From JBBROS01 sp965213855 (GTDB taxonomy: Bacteria; Pseudomonadota; Alphaproteobacteria; Acetobacterales; Acetobacteraceae), in NCBI GenBank assembly GCA_965213855.1, contig CBDCAA010000008.1, positions 1,054,001 through 1,118,000 on the forward strand: a DNA stretch of 64,000 bases, in the 5' to 3' direction. The notes below the pieces were generated by a model. It did not search any database. It saw only the letters and a list, made by a program, of their open reading frames with translations, and was not told the origin of the DNA. This document shows positions 8,389-17,551 of the stretch, piece by piece (the first letter of the stretch is position 1; the number at the start of each line of letters is the position of its first letter). Position numbers and translations under genes: made by a program.

Positions 8389-8410
8389 TTGGAACTCTAT
8401 AACATAGCGC
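8389..8410 (-). promoter_or_regulatory. Possible Zur-type half-site / promoter of the znu operon
   Basis: Reading the minus strand just ahead of the micro-ORF there is TATGTTATAGAGTTCC. The ATGTTATA part matches one half of the alphaproteobacterial Zur box, but the second half is poor. The segment is also the most AT-rich piece between two divergent genes, so it could simply be the -10 region. A weak call. Confidence 0.25.
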
Positions 8411-8498
8411 CACCGCGCGCGCGACCGCTCGCCCCCGGTATCCTGCAAGCCGGCTGGGTGGCTTCCGGCAGGCGCAGGGCCGGGCTAAGGGGTGGCCC

Positions 8499-9767
8499 AT
8501 GTTGCACGACCCTGAGGCCGATCTTCGCCGCGACCTGTTCCGGCACAAGGCGTTCGCCACCGGGCTCCTGGCCGGAATGGCGGTGCTGGTCGGGGTGGGC
8601 TTCGCCATTCCCGCGGGGTTCTGGGCCAACCTCCTGGAAGCGAGCGCCAAGGCCGGGTTCGTGGGTGGCATCGCTGATTGGTTCGCGGTTACGGCGCTGT
8701 TTCGACATCCGCTGGGCCTGCCGATCCCACATACGGCGATCATCCCGACGCAAAAGGCGCGGCTGGGCCGCGCGCTCGGCCGGTTCGTGGCCGGACACGT
8801 GATCACGCCCGGCGAGATCAGCCGCGTCCTCGGCCAACTGGACGTCTCGGCCATCCTGGCCCGCTTCTTCCTGGACAGGTCGGCTGCCCGCCCCGCCGCC
8901 GTCGCATTGACGGAGATGCTGCCTCGGGTGCTCGCGACGGTCGAGGATGGCCGCGCCCGGCGCACCCTGGCCCGGCTCTCGCCGCGGCTGCTCGGCGGCC
9001 CGGGCGCCGGCGCCGTGGTCGCCCGCGCGCTGCGAACCCTGGTCGATGGCGGCCAGCACGAGGCCATGTTGTTCTTCCTGCTCGCCGAATTCCGCAAGGC
9101 CGTCGACGCGAGGCAGGACGCGCTGCACCAGTTCATCCAGGACAAGGTGCGTGCGCAAGGCGGCAAGCTCGTCGGCTGGATGCTCGGCGCGCAGGTCGCC
9201 GATCGGGTGCTGGGCGTGCTGCGGACCGAGCTGGACCGGGTCGGCGCCGACGGCCACAGCGTCCGCGACGCATTCGACGTCTGGGTGCGGCAGGAGCTCG
9301 ACCGCATGGAGACCGACCCGGCCCGCGCCGCCGAGGTTGGACGGGCGATCCGGCGGGTGGTGGCGCATGAAACCGTGCAGGCCTGGCTGTGGGACGTCTG
9401 GGCCCGGATGCGCCTGGCGCTCGAGGCCGATGCGGCCCGGCCGAACGGCCGCACGCTCGCCGTGGTCGAGGGCGCGCTGGCGAATTTGGGCGGTTTCCTC
9501 GCCGAAGACGAGGGCGCACGGCTTCGCCTGCAGCAGGCCGCCGAGGGCATCGTCGCAACCCTGTTGCCGAGCGCGCAGGCCCAGCTTTCGGACTTCATCG
9601 CCAGCGTCGTCGCCAGCTGGGATGCCGAAACCATCACCGACAAGCTTGAGCTCCGGGTCGGCAAGGACCTGCAATTCGTCCGCGTGAATGGAACCCTTGT
9701 CGGGTTCCTGGTCGGAGGCGGGCTGTTCCTGCTGCTCCGTGCACTCTCCCCCGCAACCATGCCCTGA
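8499..9767 (+). CDS. DUF445-family membrane protein (YjiN-like)
   Basis: A 422-aa protein of the DUF445 family. There is one membrane segment near the N-terminus (GLLAGMAVLVGVGFAIPAGF) and one at the extreme C-terminus (GTLVGFLVGGGLFLLLRAL), with a long, largely helical domain between. The family hallmark is the N-terminal block AKAGFVGGIADWFAVTALFRHPLG and IPHTAIIP. Molecular function is not established. It is divergent from the metal importer and convergent with the next gene, so it is probably transcribed alone. Confidence 0.85.
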   Translation: MLHDPEADLRRDLFRHKAFATGLLAGMAVLVGVGFAIPAGFWANLLEASAKAGFVGGIADWFAVTALFRHPLGLPIPHTAIIPTQKARLGRALGRFVAGHVITPGEISRVLGQLDVSAILARFFLDRSAARPAAVALTEMLPRVLATVEDGRARRTLARLSPRLLGGPGAGAVVARALRTLVDGGQHEAMLFFLLAEFRKAVDARQDALHQFIQDKVRAQGGKLVGWMLGAQVADRVLGVLRTELDRVGADGHSVRDAFDVWVRQELDRMETDPARAAEVGRAIRRVVAHETVQAWLWDVWARMRLALEADAARPNGRTLAVVEGALANLGGFLAEDEGARLRLQQAAEGIVATLLPSAQAQLSDFIASVVASWDAETITDKLELRVGKDLQFVRVNGTLVGFLVGGGLFLLLRALSPATMP

Positions 9768-9786
9768 CCGGGGGCTGCACGGCACC

Positions 9787-9822
9787 CAGTCACCAAACCA
9801 GTTACCAAATCAGTCACCAGAC
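9787..9822. repeat. Three tandem 12-bp repeats
   Basis: Three consecutive 12-mers: CAGTCACCAAAC, CAGTTACCAAAT and CAGTCACCAGAC. They lie in the short convergent gap between the DUF445 gene and the 334-aa gene, and the stop codon of the latter (9814-9816) falls inside the third unit. Copy number may vary between strains. No function is evident. Confidence 0.7.
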
Positions 9823-10818
9823 CACGCCTGCCCGGGCCCGCTCCGTCCGGTCCGGTGCAGGCAGCGCCGTCTGCCAGCCCTGGACCGTCATGTAGCGCGG
9901 CGCCAGGAAGCGATACGTTTCGTCGATCACGCGCCAGACCTTCTCCGGCTCTTTGGCCATCGTCGCCGGAAGCGCGTCCCACGCCGTCAACGTCGGCTCC
10001 CACCCCAGCAGGATCGTGTAGAGCCGGTCACGATGCGGACGCAGGAAGCTTCGCTGCTGGTCGAGGTTGCGAAGCGCCGGCAAGATCTCGCTCGTCTGCG
10101 CGTCCACCTCGTCGAACTGCGCCGTGAGTTCGGCGGCCGCGGTGCTGGCCAGCCGGAGCACCTGGAAAAGCGTCTCTCGTCGCCCCGGGGCAAGTGCGCC
10201 GAAGTCCTGGTTCGCCTGCGTGAGCCGCTTGACCACCGCGCGCGCCCGCTCGAGCAGCCTCTCGCGCAGCGCCTCGATGAATGCGAGCTCGTTGGCGAGT
10301 TGCTCGACAAGCGTCGAGACAGCGGAAGGCCCGCCCTCCAGACGCAGTGCCGCTGCCGCCTCCCGCAACGCCTCCTGTATGCGGGGGCGGATGGACGGGT
10401 CGTCCATCGACTCGATCAGCAGCTGCCCGGTCATGCCGGCCTCGACCATGTCGGTCGCACCGTTGATCCAGTGGATCAGTTGGAGCTGGAGCTTCGCCGT
10501 CACGGAGCGGAAGTGATACGCGGCCGGCGCCCAACTCGCCTCGCCGGTCAGGACCTCGGTCGGCAGCGTGTCGCCCAACGCAAGCTGGGGAACAAAGCGC
10601 AGGCCTTGCTCGATCAAGCGCAGCATCCGGCCGTCCGCGCCGTCTGCCTGGATGCCGAACAGGGTCGCAACGGCCCGCAACGGCACGATCACGTCGCTGC
10701 CATCCATCTGCAGGGCGAGTGCAGCGACCTTGTCGTCCTTCGTCAGTCGGAACACGCCGCGGCCGAGCGCGGCGAAGCCGGGATGGTCGAAGCTGACATG
10801 CGTCGGTATCGCGTCCAT
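9814..10818 (-). CDS. Conserved-looking helical protein of unknown function
   Basis: Not recognised. 334 aa, no signal peptide or membrane span. The first 100 residues look mixed alpha/beta; from about residue 105 on it is a long helical region rich in Ala, Leu, Glu and Arg (for example EQLANELAFIEALRERLLER), probably coiled coil. It is divergent from fliM with about 100 bp between the starts, and a chemotaxis cluster follows fliM, so a role linked to motility is possible but is only positional inference. A sharp codon bias like its neighbours' argues that it is a genuine gene. Confidence 0.65.
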   Translation of the reverse strand: MDAIPTHVSFDHPGFAALGRGVFRLTKDDKVAALALQMDGSDVIVPLRAVATLFGIQADGADGRMLRLIEQGLRFVPQLALGDTLPTEVLTGEASWAPAAYHFRSVTAKLQLQLIHWINGATDMVEAGMTGQLLIESMDDPSIRPRIQEALREAAAALRLEGGPSAVSTLVEQLANELAFIEALRERLLERARAVVKRLTQANQDFGALAPGRRETLFQVLRLASTAAAELTAQFDEVDAQTSEILPALRNLDQQRSFLRPHRDRLYTILLGWEPTLTAWDALPATMAKEPEKVWRVIDETYRFLAPRYMTVQGWQTALPAPDRTERARAGVVW

Positions 10819-10924
10819 GCCCCATCTTGGGCCGAACGTCTTGCCGAGTGGTTAATACCCGGCTGCGCCGCATCGAAATGTTCCATTCATCATTTGCTGT
10901 GATGCTGACCACCGGAGGTGCCGG

Positions 10925-11959
10925 ATGGCGGTTGACGAGATCGACGAGGATGACGCTGGTTGGGGGCTCGGCGCCGCGGCGGCACAGCCCGCGCGCGTCT
11001 TGAGCCAAGCCGAGATCGACAGCCTCCTCGGTGATGCCGACGGCCCGGCCGATGCCGGCGAGCAGACAGGGATCCAGCGCATCGTCGACTCGGGCCTGGT
11101 CTCCTACGAACGCCTGCCGATGCTTGAAATCGTGTTCGATCGACTGGTGCGTAGCCTGTCGAGCAGCTTGCGGAACTTCACCAGCGACAACGTGGAAGTG
11201 GAGATCGACAACATCCAGTCTCTTCGCTTTGGAAACTACCTGAACAGCTTGCCCCTCCCGGCCATGCTGGCGGTGTTCAAAGCCGAAGAATGGGACAATT
11301 ACGGCCTCCTCGTCATCGACAGCGCGCTCATCTACTCCATCGTCGACGTGCTGCTCGGCGGCCGGCAGGGCTCGGCGATCATGCGGATCGAAGGCCGGCC
11401 CTACACCACCATCGAGCGTACGCTAATCGAGCGGCTGATTACCGTATTCCTGGCCGAGCTGAGCGCGAGCTTCGAGCCGCTCACGCCGGTCACGTTCCGG
11501 TTCGAGCGGCTGGAGGTCAACCCACGCTTCGCCACGATCTCGCGCCTTTCGAACGCGGCCGTCCTCACCCGCCTTCGGGTCGACATGGAAGATCGCGGCG
11601 GCCGGCTGGAACTGCTGCTGCCATACGCCACGCTGGAGCCGGTCCGCGAGCTTCTGCTGCAACAGTTCATGGGCGAGCGGTTCGGCCGGGACCGGATTTG
11701 GGAGACGCACCTTGCCGAGGAGCTGTGGGAAACCGAGGTCACGCTGGAGGCCGTGCTGGACGAGCAGACGATGCCCTTGTCCGAGGTCATGCGGCTCGAA
11801 GTGGGCAGCCGGATCCTGCTCGGTGCGGGGCTGGGAGCGTCGGTCCAACTGCGCTGCGGCACGGTGCCGCTGTTCGATGCCCGGGTCGGCCGCAAGCAAA
11901 GCCGCGTCGCGGTCTGCATCGAGGCGGAAGCCCGGCGCACGGCATCGGACGCACGCTGA
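10925..11959 (+). CDS. fliM: Flagellar motor switch protein FliM
   Basis: Component of the C-ring that binds phosphorylated CheY and sets the direction of flagellar rotation. The N-terminal CheY-binding-like motif is VLSQAEIDSLLGD (residues about 28-40). The middle CheC-like domain runs through EVEIDNIQSLRFGNYLNSLP, and the C-terminal SpoA domain ends with VPLFDARVGRKQSRVAVCI. 344 aa is the usual length. A GGAGG Shine-Dalgarno lies upstream of the ATG. It sits just ahead of cheA in the same direction, consistent with co-regulation of motor and chemosensory genes. No other flagellar genes are in the window. Confidence 0.93.
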   Translation: MAVDEIDEDDAGWGLGAAAAQPARVLSQAEIDSLLGDADGPADAGEQTGIQRIVDSGLVSYERLPMLEIVFDRLVRSLSSSLRNFTSDNVEVEIDNIQSLRFGNYLNSLPLPAMLAVFKAEEWDNYGLLVIDSALIYSIVDVLLGGRQGSAIMRIEGRPYTTIERTLIERLITVFLAELSASFEPLTPVTFRFERLEVNPRFATISRLSNAAVLTRLRVDMEDRGGRLELLLPYATLEPVRELLLQQFMGERFGRDRIWETHLAEELWETEVTLEAVLDEQTMPLSEVMRLEVGSRILLGAGLGASVQLRCGTVPLFDARVGRKQSRVAVCIEAEARRTASDAR

Positions 11960-12015
11960 GGATATCTTAACACCTCGCCCGGTAACCTGCCGCTGCAGCC
12001 CGAAGGACATTGCGC

Positions 12016-14601
12016 ATGGACGACCTGCTGTCGGAGTTCCTCACCGAAGCAACGGAAAGCCTGGCCGGCCTCGATGAGGCGCTGCTCACGCTGGAGCGGT
12101 CGCCGGATGACGCAGCGACCGTCGGGCTGATCTTCCGCCTCGTGCACACGATCAAAGGAACGTGCGGCTTCCTTGGCCTACCCCGCCTGGAGCGGGTTGC
12201 CCACTCGGCCGAGAACGTGTTGGGGCTGCTGCGGGAGGGCGGACTCGTCGCGACCCCAGCACTCATCACCTCCGTCCTCCGCGCGATCGACGTGATGAAG
12301 GAGATCGTCGGCGCACTGGCCCGCACCGGCCAGGAGCCCGCCGGCGACGACATCGCCGTCATCTCGGCGCTGGATGCGATCTACGCGAACGAGCCGCCGG
12401 ACCTGGCCGACCCTGTCGCACCGGCTGCCGATGCCCCGCATTCGCCGGGGCTCCCTTCGGAGGATGCAATGCCGGCGCCCCAGCCCGCGCGCCCCGCGGC
12501 CGAGGCAGGCGCCGCCGATGGCGGCCTCGGCCAGCAGACGATCCGGGTCAATGTCGGCGTTCTCGAAAACCTCATGACGCTCGTGAGCGAACTCGTCCTG
12601 ACGCGCAACCAACTCCTGCAGATCAGCCGCGCCGCAAAGGAAAGCTCCTTCGCGACACCGGTCCAGCGGTTGTCGCAGATCACGAGCGACCTGCAGGAGG
12701 GCGTCATGAAGACGCGCATGCAGCCGATCGGCTCAGCCTGGAGCAAGCTGCCACGCCTGGTGCGCGACCTGTCCCAGGAACTCGGCAAGCCGATGGAACT
12801 GCGCATGGTCGGCGCCGAAACCGAGATCGATCGGCAGGTGCTCGAACTCGTGCGCGACCCACTGACCCACATGGTCCGCAACAGCGCCGACCACGGGCTC
12901 GAGATGGGGCAGGAGCGCCGGGCGGCCGGCAAGCCGGAGACGGGCACGATCAGCCTGACGGCCTACCACGAAGGCGGCCACATCACCGTCGAGATCGCCG
13001 ATGACGGCCGCGGGCTACCGCTCGACCGTATCCGCCAGAAGATCCTTCTCAAAGGCCTCGCGACCGATGCCGAGCTCGCAGCGATGAGCGATGCCGCGGT
13101 CCAGCGGTTCATATTCCATGCCGGCTTCTCGACCGCTGCCCAGGTCACCTCGGTGTCGGGTCGCGGCGTCGGCATGGACGTCGTCAAGACCAATATCGAG
13201 CGGATCGGCGGCACGATCGAGCTGCACAGCCGCCCGGGCCAAGGCACCACCTTCGTCATCAAGATCCCGCTCACCCTGGCGATCGTCTCCGCCCTGATCG
13301 TCGAGAGTGCGAGCGAGCGGTTCGCCATCGCCCAGAGCAGCGTCGCCGAACTGGTCCACGCCCGACACACGACACTCGGCACGGCCTCCGCAGACCCGGC
13401 GCAGATCGTGATCGAGACGATCGACGGTACGGCGGTCCTGCGCCTGCGCGACCGGCTGCTGCCCTTGGTGACCCTTACCGAACTGCTGCAGCTCGAACCC
13501 ACGAAGTCCACCGGCTCGGGCGGCACCGGGGCCTACGTCGTCGTGCTTTCAGTCGGGTCCGGCCAGTTCGGCATCATCGTCGACCGCGTGTTCGACACCG
13601 AGGAGATCGTGGTCAAGCCAGTCGCGCCCGTCCTGCGCGACATCCCGCTGTTCAGTGGCAACACCGTCCTGGGTGACGGTGCGGTCATCATGATCCTCGA
13701 CCCGAACGGGATCGCCCGGGCCGTCAATATCGTGTCGGGCGGGGCCACGCGAGGGGTGATGGAGCCGAAGCACGCCGGCACCAAGAGCGAGGACGAGACC
13801 GCCATCCTGATCTTCCGTGCCGGCTCCGCGTCGCCAAAGGCGGTCCCGCTCGGGCTGGTGGCCCGGCTGGAACAGATCGCTGCCGCCAAAATCGAGGCGG
13901 CGGCAGGCCGCGTCGTCACCCAGTATTGCGGCAAGTTGATGCCGTTGGTGCCATTCTCGGACACCTTTTCCGTCTCGGCCCGGGCCGAGCATCCGGTGCT
14001 GGTGTTCACAGAGGGCGAGCGGAGCGTCGGTCTGGTCGTCGATGAGATCGTCGACGTCGTTCACGACCGGCTGCATGTCGAGATGGGAGAGGGCGGCGTC
14101 GGCCTACTCGGCACGGCCGTCGTCGCAGGTGCCGCGACCGAGGTGGTGGACACCGCTTATTGGCTCTCGCAAGCCGGCCGGGACTGGTTCCAGCCGAACC
14201 GCCGCGGCAACGACGGCGCCGGCCGCTTGCTGGTCGTCGAGGACAGCGCGTTCTTCCGCAACATGCTCATCCCCGCCCTTTCCTCGGCCGGCTATCACGT
14301 GACCGCCGTCAACGACGCCGAGGAGGCGCTCAGCCTTCGGGACGGCGGCGCGTCCTTCGATGCGATCGTGTCCGACATCGAGATGCCGGGCATGGACGGC
14401 TTGGCATTCGTACGCATGGCCCGCTCGGGCGGATCCTGGACCAAACTGCCGATCATTGCCCTGAGTGGCCGCGCCACCGCGTCGGACATCGAGGTCGGGC
14501 TCCAGGCGGGGTTCAGTCACTACATGGCCAAGTTCGACCGTGAAGCCTTGCTCGATCGGCTGCAACGCTGCCTCCAACCTCACGTCAAGCAGGCGGCCTA
14601 G
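12016..14601 (+). CDS. cheA: Chemotaxis histidine kinase CheA with C-terminal receiver domain
   Basis: Sensor kinase of the chemosensory array, 861 aa. Domains in order: HPt (about 1-105, phospho-acceptor His44 in LVHTIKGTCGF), a Pro/Ala linker (130-170), dimerisation helix region (about 175-240), HATPase with HMVRNSADHGLE, DDGRGLP and GRGVGMDVVKTN, a CheW-like domain, a second CheW-like segment (about 600-715), and a receiver with DAIVSDIEMPGMDG. A separate CheY-binding P2 domain is not obvious. An upstream TTG at 12010 is possible, but the ATG at 12016 has GAAGGA 8 bp before it. cheW follows immediately. Confidence 0.92.
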   Translation: MDDLLSEFLTEATESLAGLDEALLTLERSPDDAATVGLIFRLVHTIKGTCGFLGLPRLERVAHSAENVLGLLREGGLVATPALITSVLRAIDVMKEIVGALARTGQEPAGDDIAVISALDAIYANEPPDLADPVAPAADAPHSPGLPSEDAMPAPQPARPAAEAGAADGGLGQQTIRVNVGVLENLMTLVSELVLTRNQLLQISRAAKESSFATPVQRLSQITSDLQEGVMKTRMQPIGSAWSKLPRLVRDLSQELGKPMELRMVGAETEIDRQVLELVRDPLTHMVRNSADHGLEMGQERRAAGKPETGTISLTAYHEGGHITVEIADDGRGLPLDRIRQKILLKGLATDAELAAMSDAAVQRFIFHAGFSTAAQVTSVSGRGVGMDVVKTNIERIGGTIELHSRPGQGTTFVIKIPLTLAIVSALIVESASERFAIAQSSVAELVHARHTTLGTASADPAQIVIETIDGTAVLRLRDRLLPLVTLTELLQLEPTKSTGSGGTGAYVVVLSVGSGQFGIIVDRVFDTEEIVVKPVAPVLRDIPLFSGNTVLGDGAVIMILDPNGIARAVNIVSGGATRGVMEPKHAGTKSEDETAILIFRAGSASPKAVPLGLVARLEQIAAAKIEAAAGRVVTQYCGKLMPLVPFSDTFSVSARAEHPVLVFTEGERSVGLVVDEIVDVVHDRLHVEMGEGGVGLLGTAVVAGAATEVVDTAYWLSQAGRDWFQPNRRGNDGAGRLLVVEDSAFFRNMLIPALSSAGYHVTAVNDAEEALSLRDGGASFDAIVSDIEMPGMDGLAFVRMARSGGSWTKLPIIALSGRATASDIEVGLQAGFSHYMAKFDREALLDRLQRCLQPHVKQAA

Positions 14602-15135
14602 ATGAAGACCAGCGCTCCGGCCCAACTCGAAACCCGTTCGCCGACCGCTCCCTTCACGGGCAAGCCTCCAGCCGGCGGGTCCGCGTCCGAAACAGTCCCG
14701 TCGATCGACCTCATCGTCAGCCTGCAAGTCGGTGGACAGCTCTGCGGCTTGCCGGTCCATGCGGTCCGGGACGTGCTTGGGCCACAGACGATCACCCGGG
14801 TCCCGCTGGCGTCGCCCGAGATTGCCGGAAACCTGAACCTACGCGGCCGGATCGTGACCACGATCGACCTGCGCAAGCGTCTCGGTGTCGACATCCCCGC
14901 CGCGGCAGGGCCCGCGATGTCCGTTGTCACGGAGCACGGGCCAGAGCTCTATGCTCTCCTGGTCGATCGCGTGCTGGAGGTCGTGAACGTCGCCGATCGT
15001 CGGCTCGCGCCGCTGCCACCGACGCTTGCGGCCGGATGGTCGCGGTTTGGGGTCGGAGTGTATCAGCTCCCCGCGGGCCTGTTGCTGATGCTGGATGTAT
15101 CGAGGCTGCTCGCGATCATGCCGCGGGCAGCCTGA
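14602..15135 (+). CDS. cheW: Chemotaxis adaptor protein CheW
   Basis: Links receptors to CheA in the signalling array. 177 aa: an extra polar, Pro-rich N-terminal extension of about 30 residues, then the CheW beta-barrel with LCGLPVHAVRDVLGP, PEIAGNLNLRGRIVTTIDLRKRLG and ALLVDRVLEVV. The ATG directly abuts the cheA stop codon, and its own stop overlaps the cheB start (TGATG), so translation of cheA-cheW-cheB is coupled. Confidence 0.9.
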   Translation: MKTSAPAQLETRSPTAPFTGKPPAGGSASETVPSIDLIVSLQVGGQLCGLPVHAVRDVLGPQTITRVPLASPEIAGNLNLRGRIVTTIDLRKRLGVDIPAAAGPAMSVVTEHGPELYALLVDRVLEVVNVADRRLAPLPPTLAAGWSRFGVGVYQLPAGLLLMLDVSRLLAIMPRAA

Positions 15136-16241
15136 TGAGTGCTCCTGCCGCGACACGTCTCGCGCCGTCGCCTGGCATTGTGCATCCGGTCCGGGTGATG
15201 ATCTGCGACGACAGCGCCGTCATCCGGTCGATCCTCGCGCGCGTGCTCGCATCCGATGACGCGATCCAGATCGTCGCCCGTGCTGCCAACGGCGAGGAGG
15301 CGTTGGCGCAGGTCCAGCGCCGGCCGGACCTCGCCGACGTCCTCGTCCTCGATATCGAGATGCCGAAGATGGATGGGTTGACGGCGCTTCCGCTTTTGCT
15401 CAAGGCAGCGCCTCACCTGCGCATCATCATCGCGTCGACGCTCACGACTCGGGGCGCCGCCACCACGCTCGAGGCGCTCCGGCTGGGTGCCGTCGACTAT
15501 GTCGCCAAGCCGAGCGCCGCCGCGCTGTCCGGCGACAAGGGTTTCCAGCGCGAGCTGCTCTCGAAGGTCCGCGGCGTCGCTCGCCGGCCGGATACGCGGA
15601 CCGGTCCGGCCGCCCCGCCCCCCACCTTGCGCGCCGCCCCGGCCCGCCGCCCGGTTCTGCTGGCGATCGGCAGCTCCACAGGCGGCCCGCAGGCCCTCAC
15701 CGCCCTATTGCAGGCCCTCAGAGCGGAACTCGGCCCGGCCGGGCTCACCGTTCCCGTCGTGCTCACGCAGCACATGCCGCCAAGCTTCACGCCGCTGCTG
15801 GCAGAACAGCTGTCCCGGCTAGGCGGCTTTCCGACCGCCGAGGCTGTCGATGGGGCACCGCTGGTGAGCGGGCGCGTGCACGTCGCTCCCGGCGGCCGCC
15901 ATCTCCTGGTCATGCGCGGCGCGAACGGACTCGTCAGTCGGCTCGACGACGGGCCGGCCGAAAACTTCTGCCGGCCATCGGTCGACCCCATGCTGCGGAG
16001 CGCGACGGCTGCTTGCGACGGCAAGATCCTGATGCTCATGCTGACCGGGATGGGGCACGACGGACTGTCCGGCACGCAGGCGCTCGTCACGGCAGGCGGG
16101 ATGGCGCTGGCGCAAGACGAGGCGAGCAGCGTTGTCTGGGGAATGCCCGGCGCGGTCGCGCGCGCCGGCCTCTGCCACGCGGTGCTGCCGCTGCCGATGA
16201 TGGCCGAACGGACCGCTCAGCTCCTGCGAGAGCCACGGTGA
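15135..16241 (+). CDS. cheB: Chemotaxis protein-glutamate methylesterase/deamidase CheB
   Basis: Demethylates (and deamidates) receptor glutamates when phosphorylated by CheA. 368 aa: receiver domain (about 18-140) with MICDDSAV and VLDIEMPKMDG, and the TLTTRGAATTLEALRLGAVDYVAKPS segment; a Pro-rich linker near residue 160; then the esterase domain with LLAIGSSTGGPQAL (catalytic Ser), VVLTQHMPPSF (His) and LTGMGHDG (Asp). It is embedded between cheW and cheR with overlapping starts and stops on both sides. Confidence 0.93.
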   Translation: MSAPAATRLAPSPGIVHPVRVMICDDSAVIRSILARVLASDDAIQIVARAANGEEALAQVQRRPDLADVLVLDIEMPKMDGLTALPLLLKAAPHLRIIIASTLTTRGAATTLEALRLGAVDYVAKPSAAALSGDKGFQRELLSKVRGVARRPDTRTGPAAPPPTLRAAPARRPVLLAIGSSTGGPQALTALLQALRAELGPAGLTVPVVLTQHMPPSFTPLLAEQLSRLGGFPTAEAVDGAPLVSGRVHVAPGGRHLLVMRGANGLVSRLDDGPAENFCRPSVDPMLRSATAACDGKILMLMLTGMGHDGLSGTQALVTAGGMALAQDEASSVVWGMPGAVARAGLCHAVLPLPMMAERTAQLLREPR

Positions 16242-17041
16242 GCGCGGCGTTCAGCGAGATCGCCGCGCACATCCACGCGCGGTCCGGCCTGTCGCTCGGA
16301 CCGGAGAAGCTCTATCTGCTCGAGACTAGGCTTGCACCCATCATGCGAAAGGAACGGCTCGCGTCGCTCGCCGCCCTTGCGCAGAACCTGACCCGGAACG
16401 AACCGCTGTCCCGCGCGGTCGTGGAAGCGATGACGACCAACGAGTCGCTGTTTTTCCGCGACGGAACGCCGTTCCAGCATCTCCGGGACGTGGCGCTTCC
16501 GCATTTCCACCGGATCCGGGCGACCGGCCAGAAACTTCGCATGTGGTCGGCCGCTGCCTCGTCTGGCCAAGAGGCCTACTCGCTCGCCATGACGGCGCAG
16601 GAGGTTCCGCGGCTGATCGAGACCCGCGGCGTCGAGATCGTCGGCACCGATATCGCGACGGCTCCCCTCGAGCGAGCCCGGACTGGTCTCTATACGCCAT
16701 TCGAGGTGCAACGCGGATTGACCGGCGCCCAACTCGCCACCCACTTCCAACGCGAGGGGAATCGCTGGCGAGTCGCCCCGTCGCTCAGGGCATTGGTCGA
16801 GTTCAAGGAGTGGAACCTGCTGGCGCCCCTGGCCGCACTCGGCACGTTCGACGTCGTGTTCTGCCGCAACGTCCTCATCTACTTCGACGCGCCCACCAAG
16901 ATACGGGTCGTCGCCGCGATCCGACGCCAGATGGCGCCCGACGGGCTACTTTATCTCGGCGCGTCCGAGACCCCCATGGGCGTCGCGCCCGACCTGGTGC
17001 GCGCAGCGCAGGGCTGCGGCGTCTATCGGCAACCAGCCTGA
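16238..17041 (+). CDS. cheR: Chemotaxis protein methyltransferase CheR
   Basis: Uses S-adenosylmethionine to methylate receptor glutamates, opposing CheB. 267 aa. The N-terminal helical domain has IHARSGLSLGPEKLYLLETRL; then MTTNESLFFRD; the SAM-binding motif is RMWSAAASSGQEAYSLAM; and FDVVFCRNVLIYFD is the family block. The GTG start overlaps the cheB stop (GTGA). It ends the chemotaxis operon; no cheY or cheD gene follows, because an insertion-sequence remnant begins within about 80 bp. Confidence 0.93.
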   Translation: MSAAFSEIAAHIHARSGLSLGPEKLYLLETRLAPIMRKERLASLAALAQNLTRNEPLSRAVVEAMTTNESLFFRDGTPFQHLRDVALPHFHRIRATGQKLRMWSAAASSGQEAYSLAMTAQEVPRLIETRGVEIVGTDIATAPLERARTGLYTPFEVQRGLTGAQLATHFQREGNRWRVAPSLRALVEFKEWNLLAPLAALGTFDVVFCRNVLIYFDAPTKIRVVAAIRRQMAPDGLLYLGASETPMGVAPDLVRAAQGCGVYRQPA

Positions 17042-17099
17042 CCCGCGCGCCGAGCCGAGCAGACACTGCGCACCGGGGCCGCCCTGTCGGCCAGCCAAG

Positions 17100-17522
17100 T
17101 TGTCCGGTGCATGGAGCACTCTACGTATCCGCTCTGGTGGCGGTCTTGCCGGCCGGGATGAGCCTCGGCCAGCAAGGCCGCATGCGCGTCGAGCGAGTCC
17201 AAGCGTCCTTGCCTTGCGTCCCTGGCAGGCCGCCGCCGCTCCGCCCCGGCCGTGAACCCACGATACCGCTCCCGATACAGCGCCTCCACGCGGTCCGCTT
17301 CCACATCGCCCACACGGTTCGCAGCCACCGTCCCGATCCGACGGTCCCGCAGCCCGTCCTCTCCCTCCTCGCGATACCGACAACACCAGCGGCGGAACGT
17401 CCGGTCCCCCACACCAAGCAGCTCGCCGCCTCCGACTGGCTCAGCTCGCCGCTCTCGAAACGCCCGTAAATATTCTCAAACCTCATCGCCCGTAAGCCCT
17501 GCAGCAGCTCCGACCGGCGCAT
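17100..17522 (-). pseudogene. ISNCY-like transposase remnant, frameshifted and truncated
   Basis: The N-terminus of an ISNCY/IS1202-type transposase is readable on the minus strand in two frames. From 17522 one frame gives MRFENIYGRFESGELSQSEAA. A one-base loss near 17430 shifts the continuation (ELLGVGDRTFRRWCCRYREE, then EADRVEALYRERYRGFTAG) into another frame. After about residue 115 similarity stops and the rest, with the catalytic domain, is missing or rearranged. The element is dead and too damaged to date. It sits between cheR and tkt and fills the only sizeable gap there (17042-17667). Confidence 0.7.
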
Positions 17523-17551
17523 CGGGACCTCCTAACAGAAGCCCCAACTTC

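Noticed and set aside
8288..10003. Very long minus-strand open frame continuing upstream of znuC
   Set aside because: It is antisense to the DUF445 gene and Ser/Arg/Thr-rich with no motif; only the part after 8287 matches an ABC ATPase.
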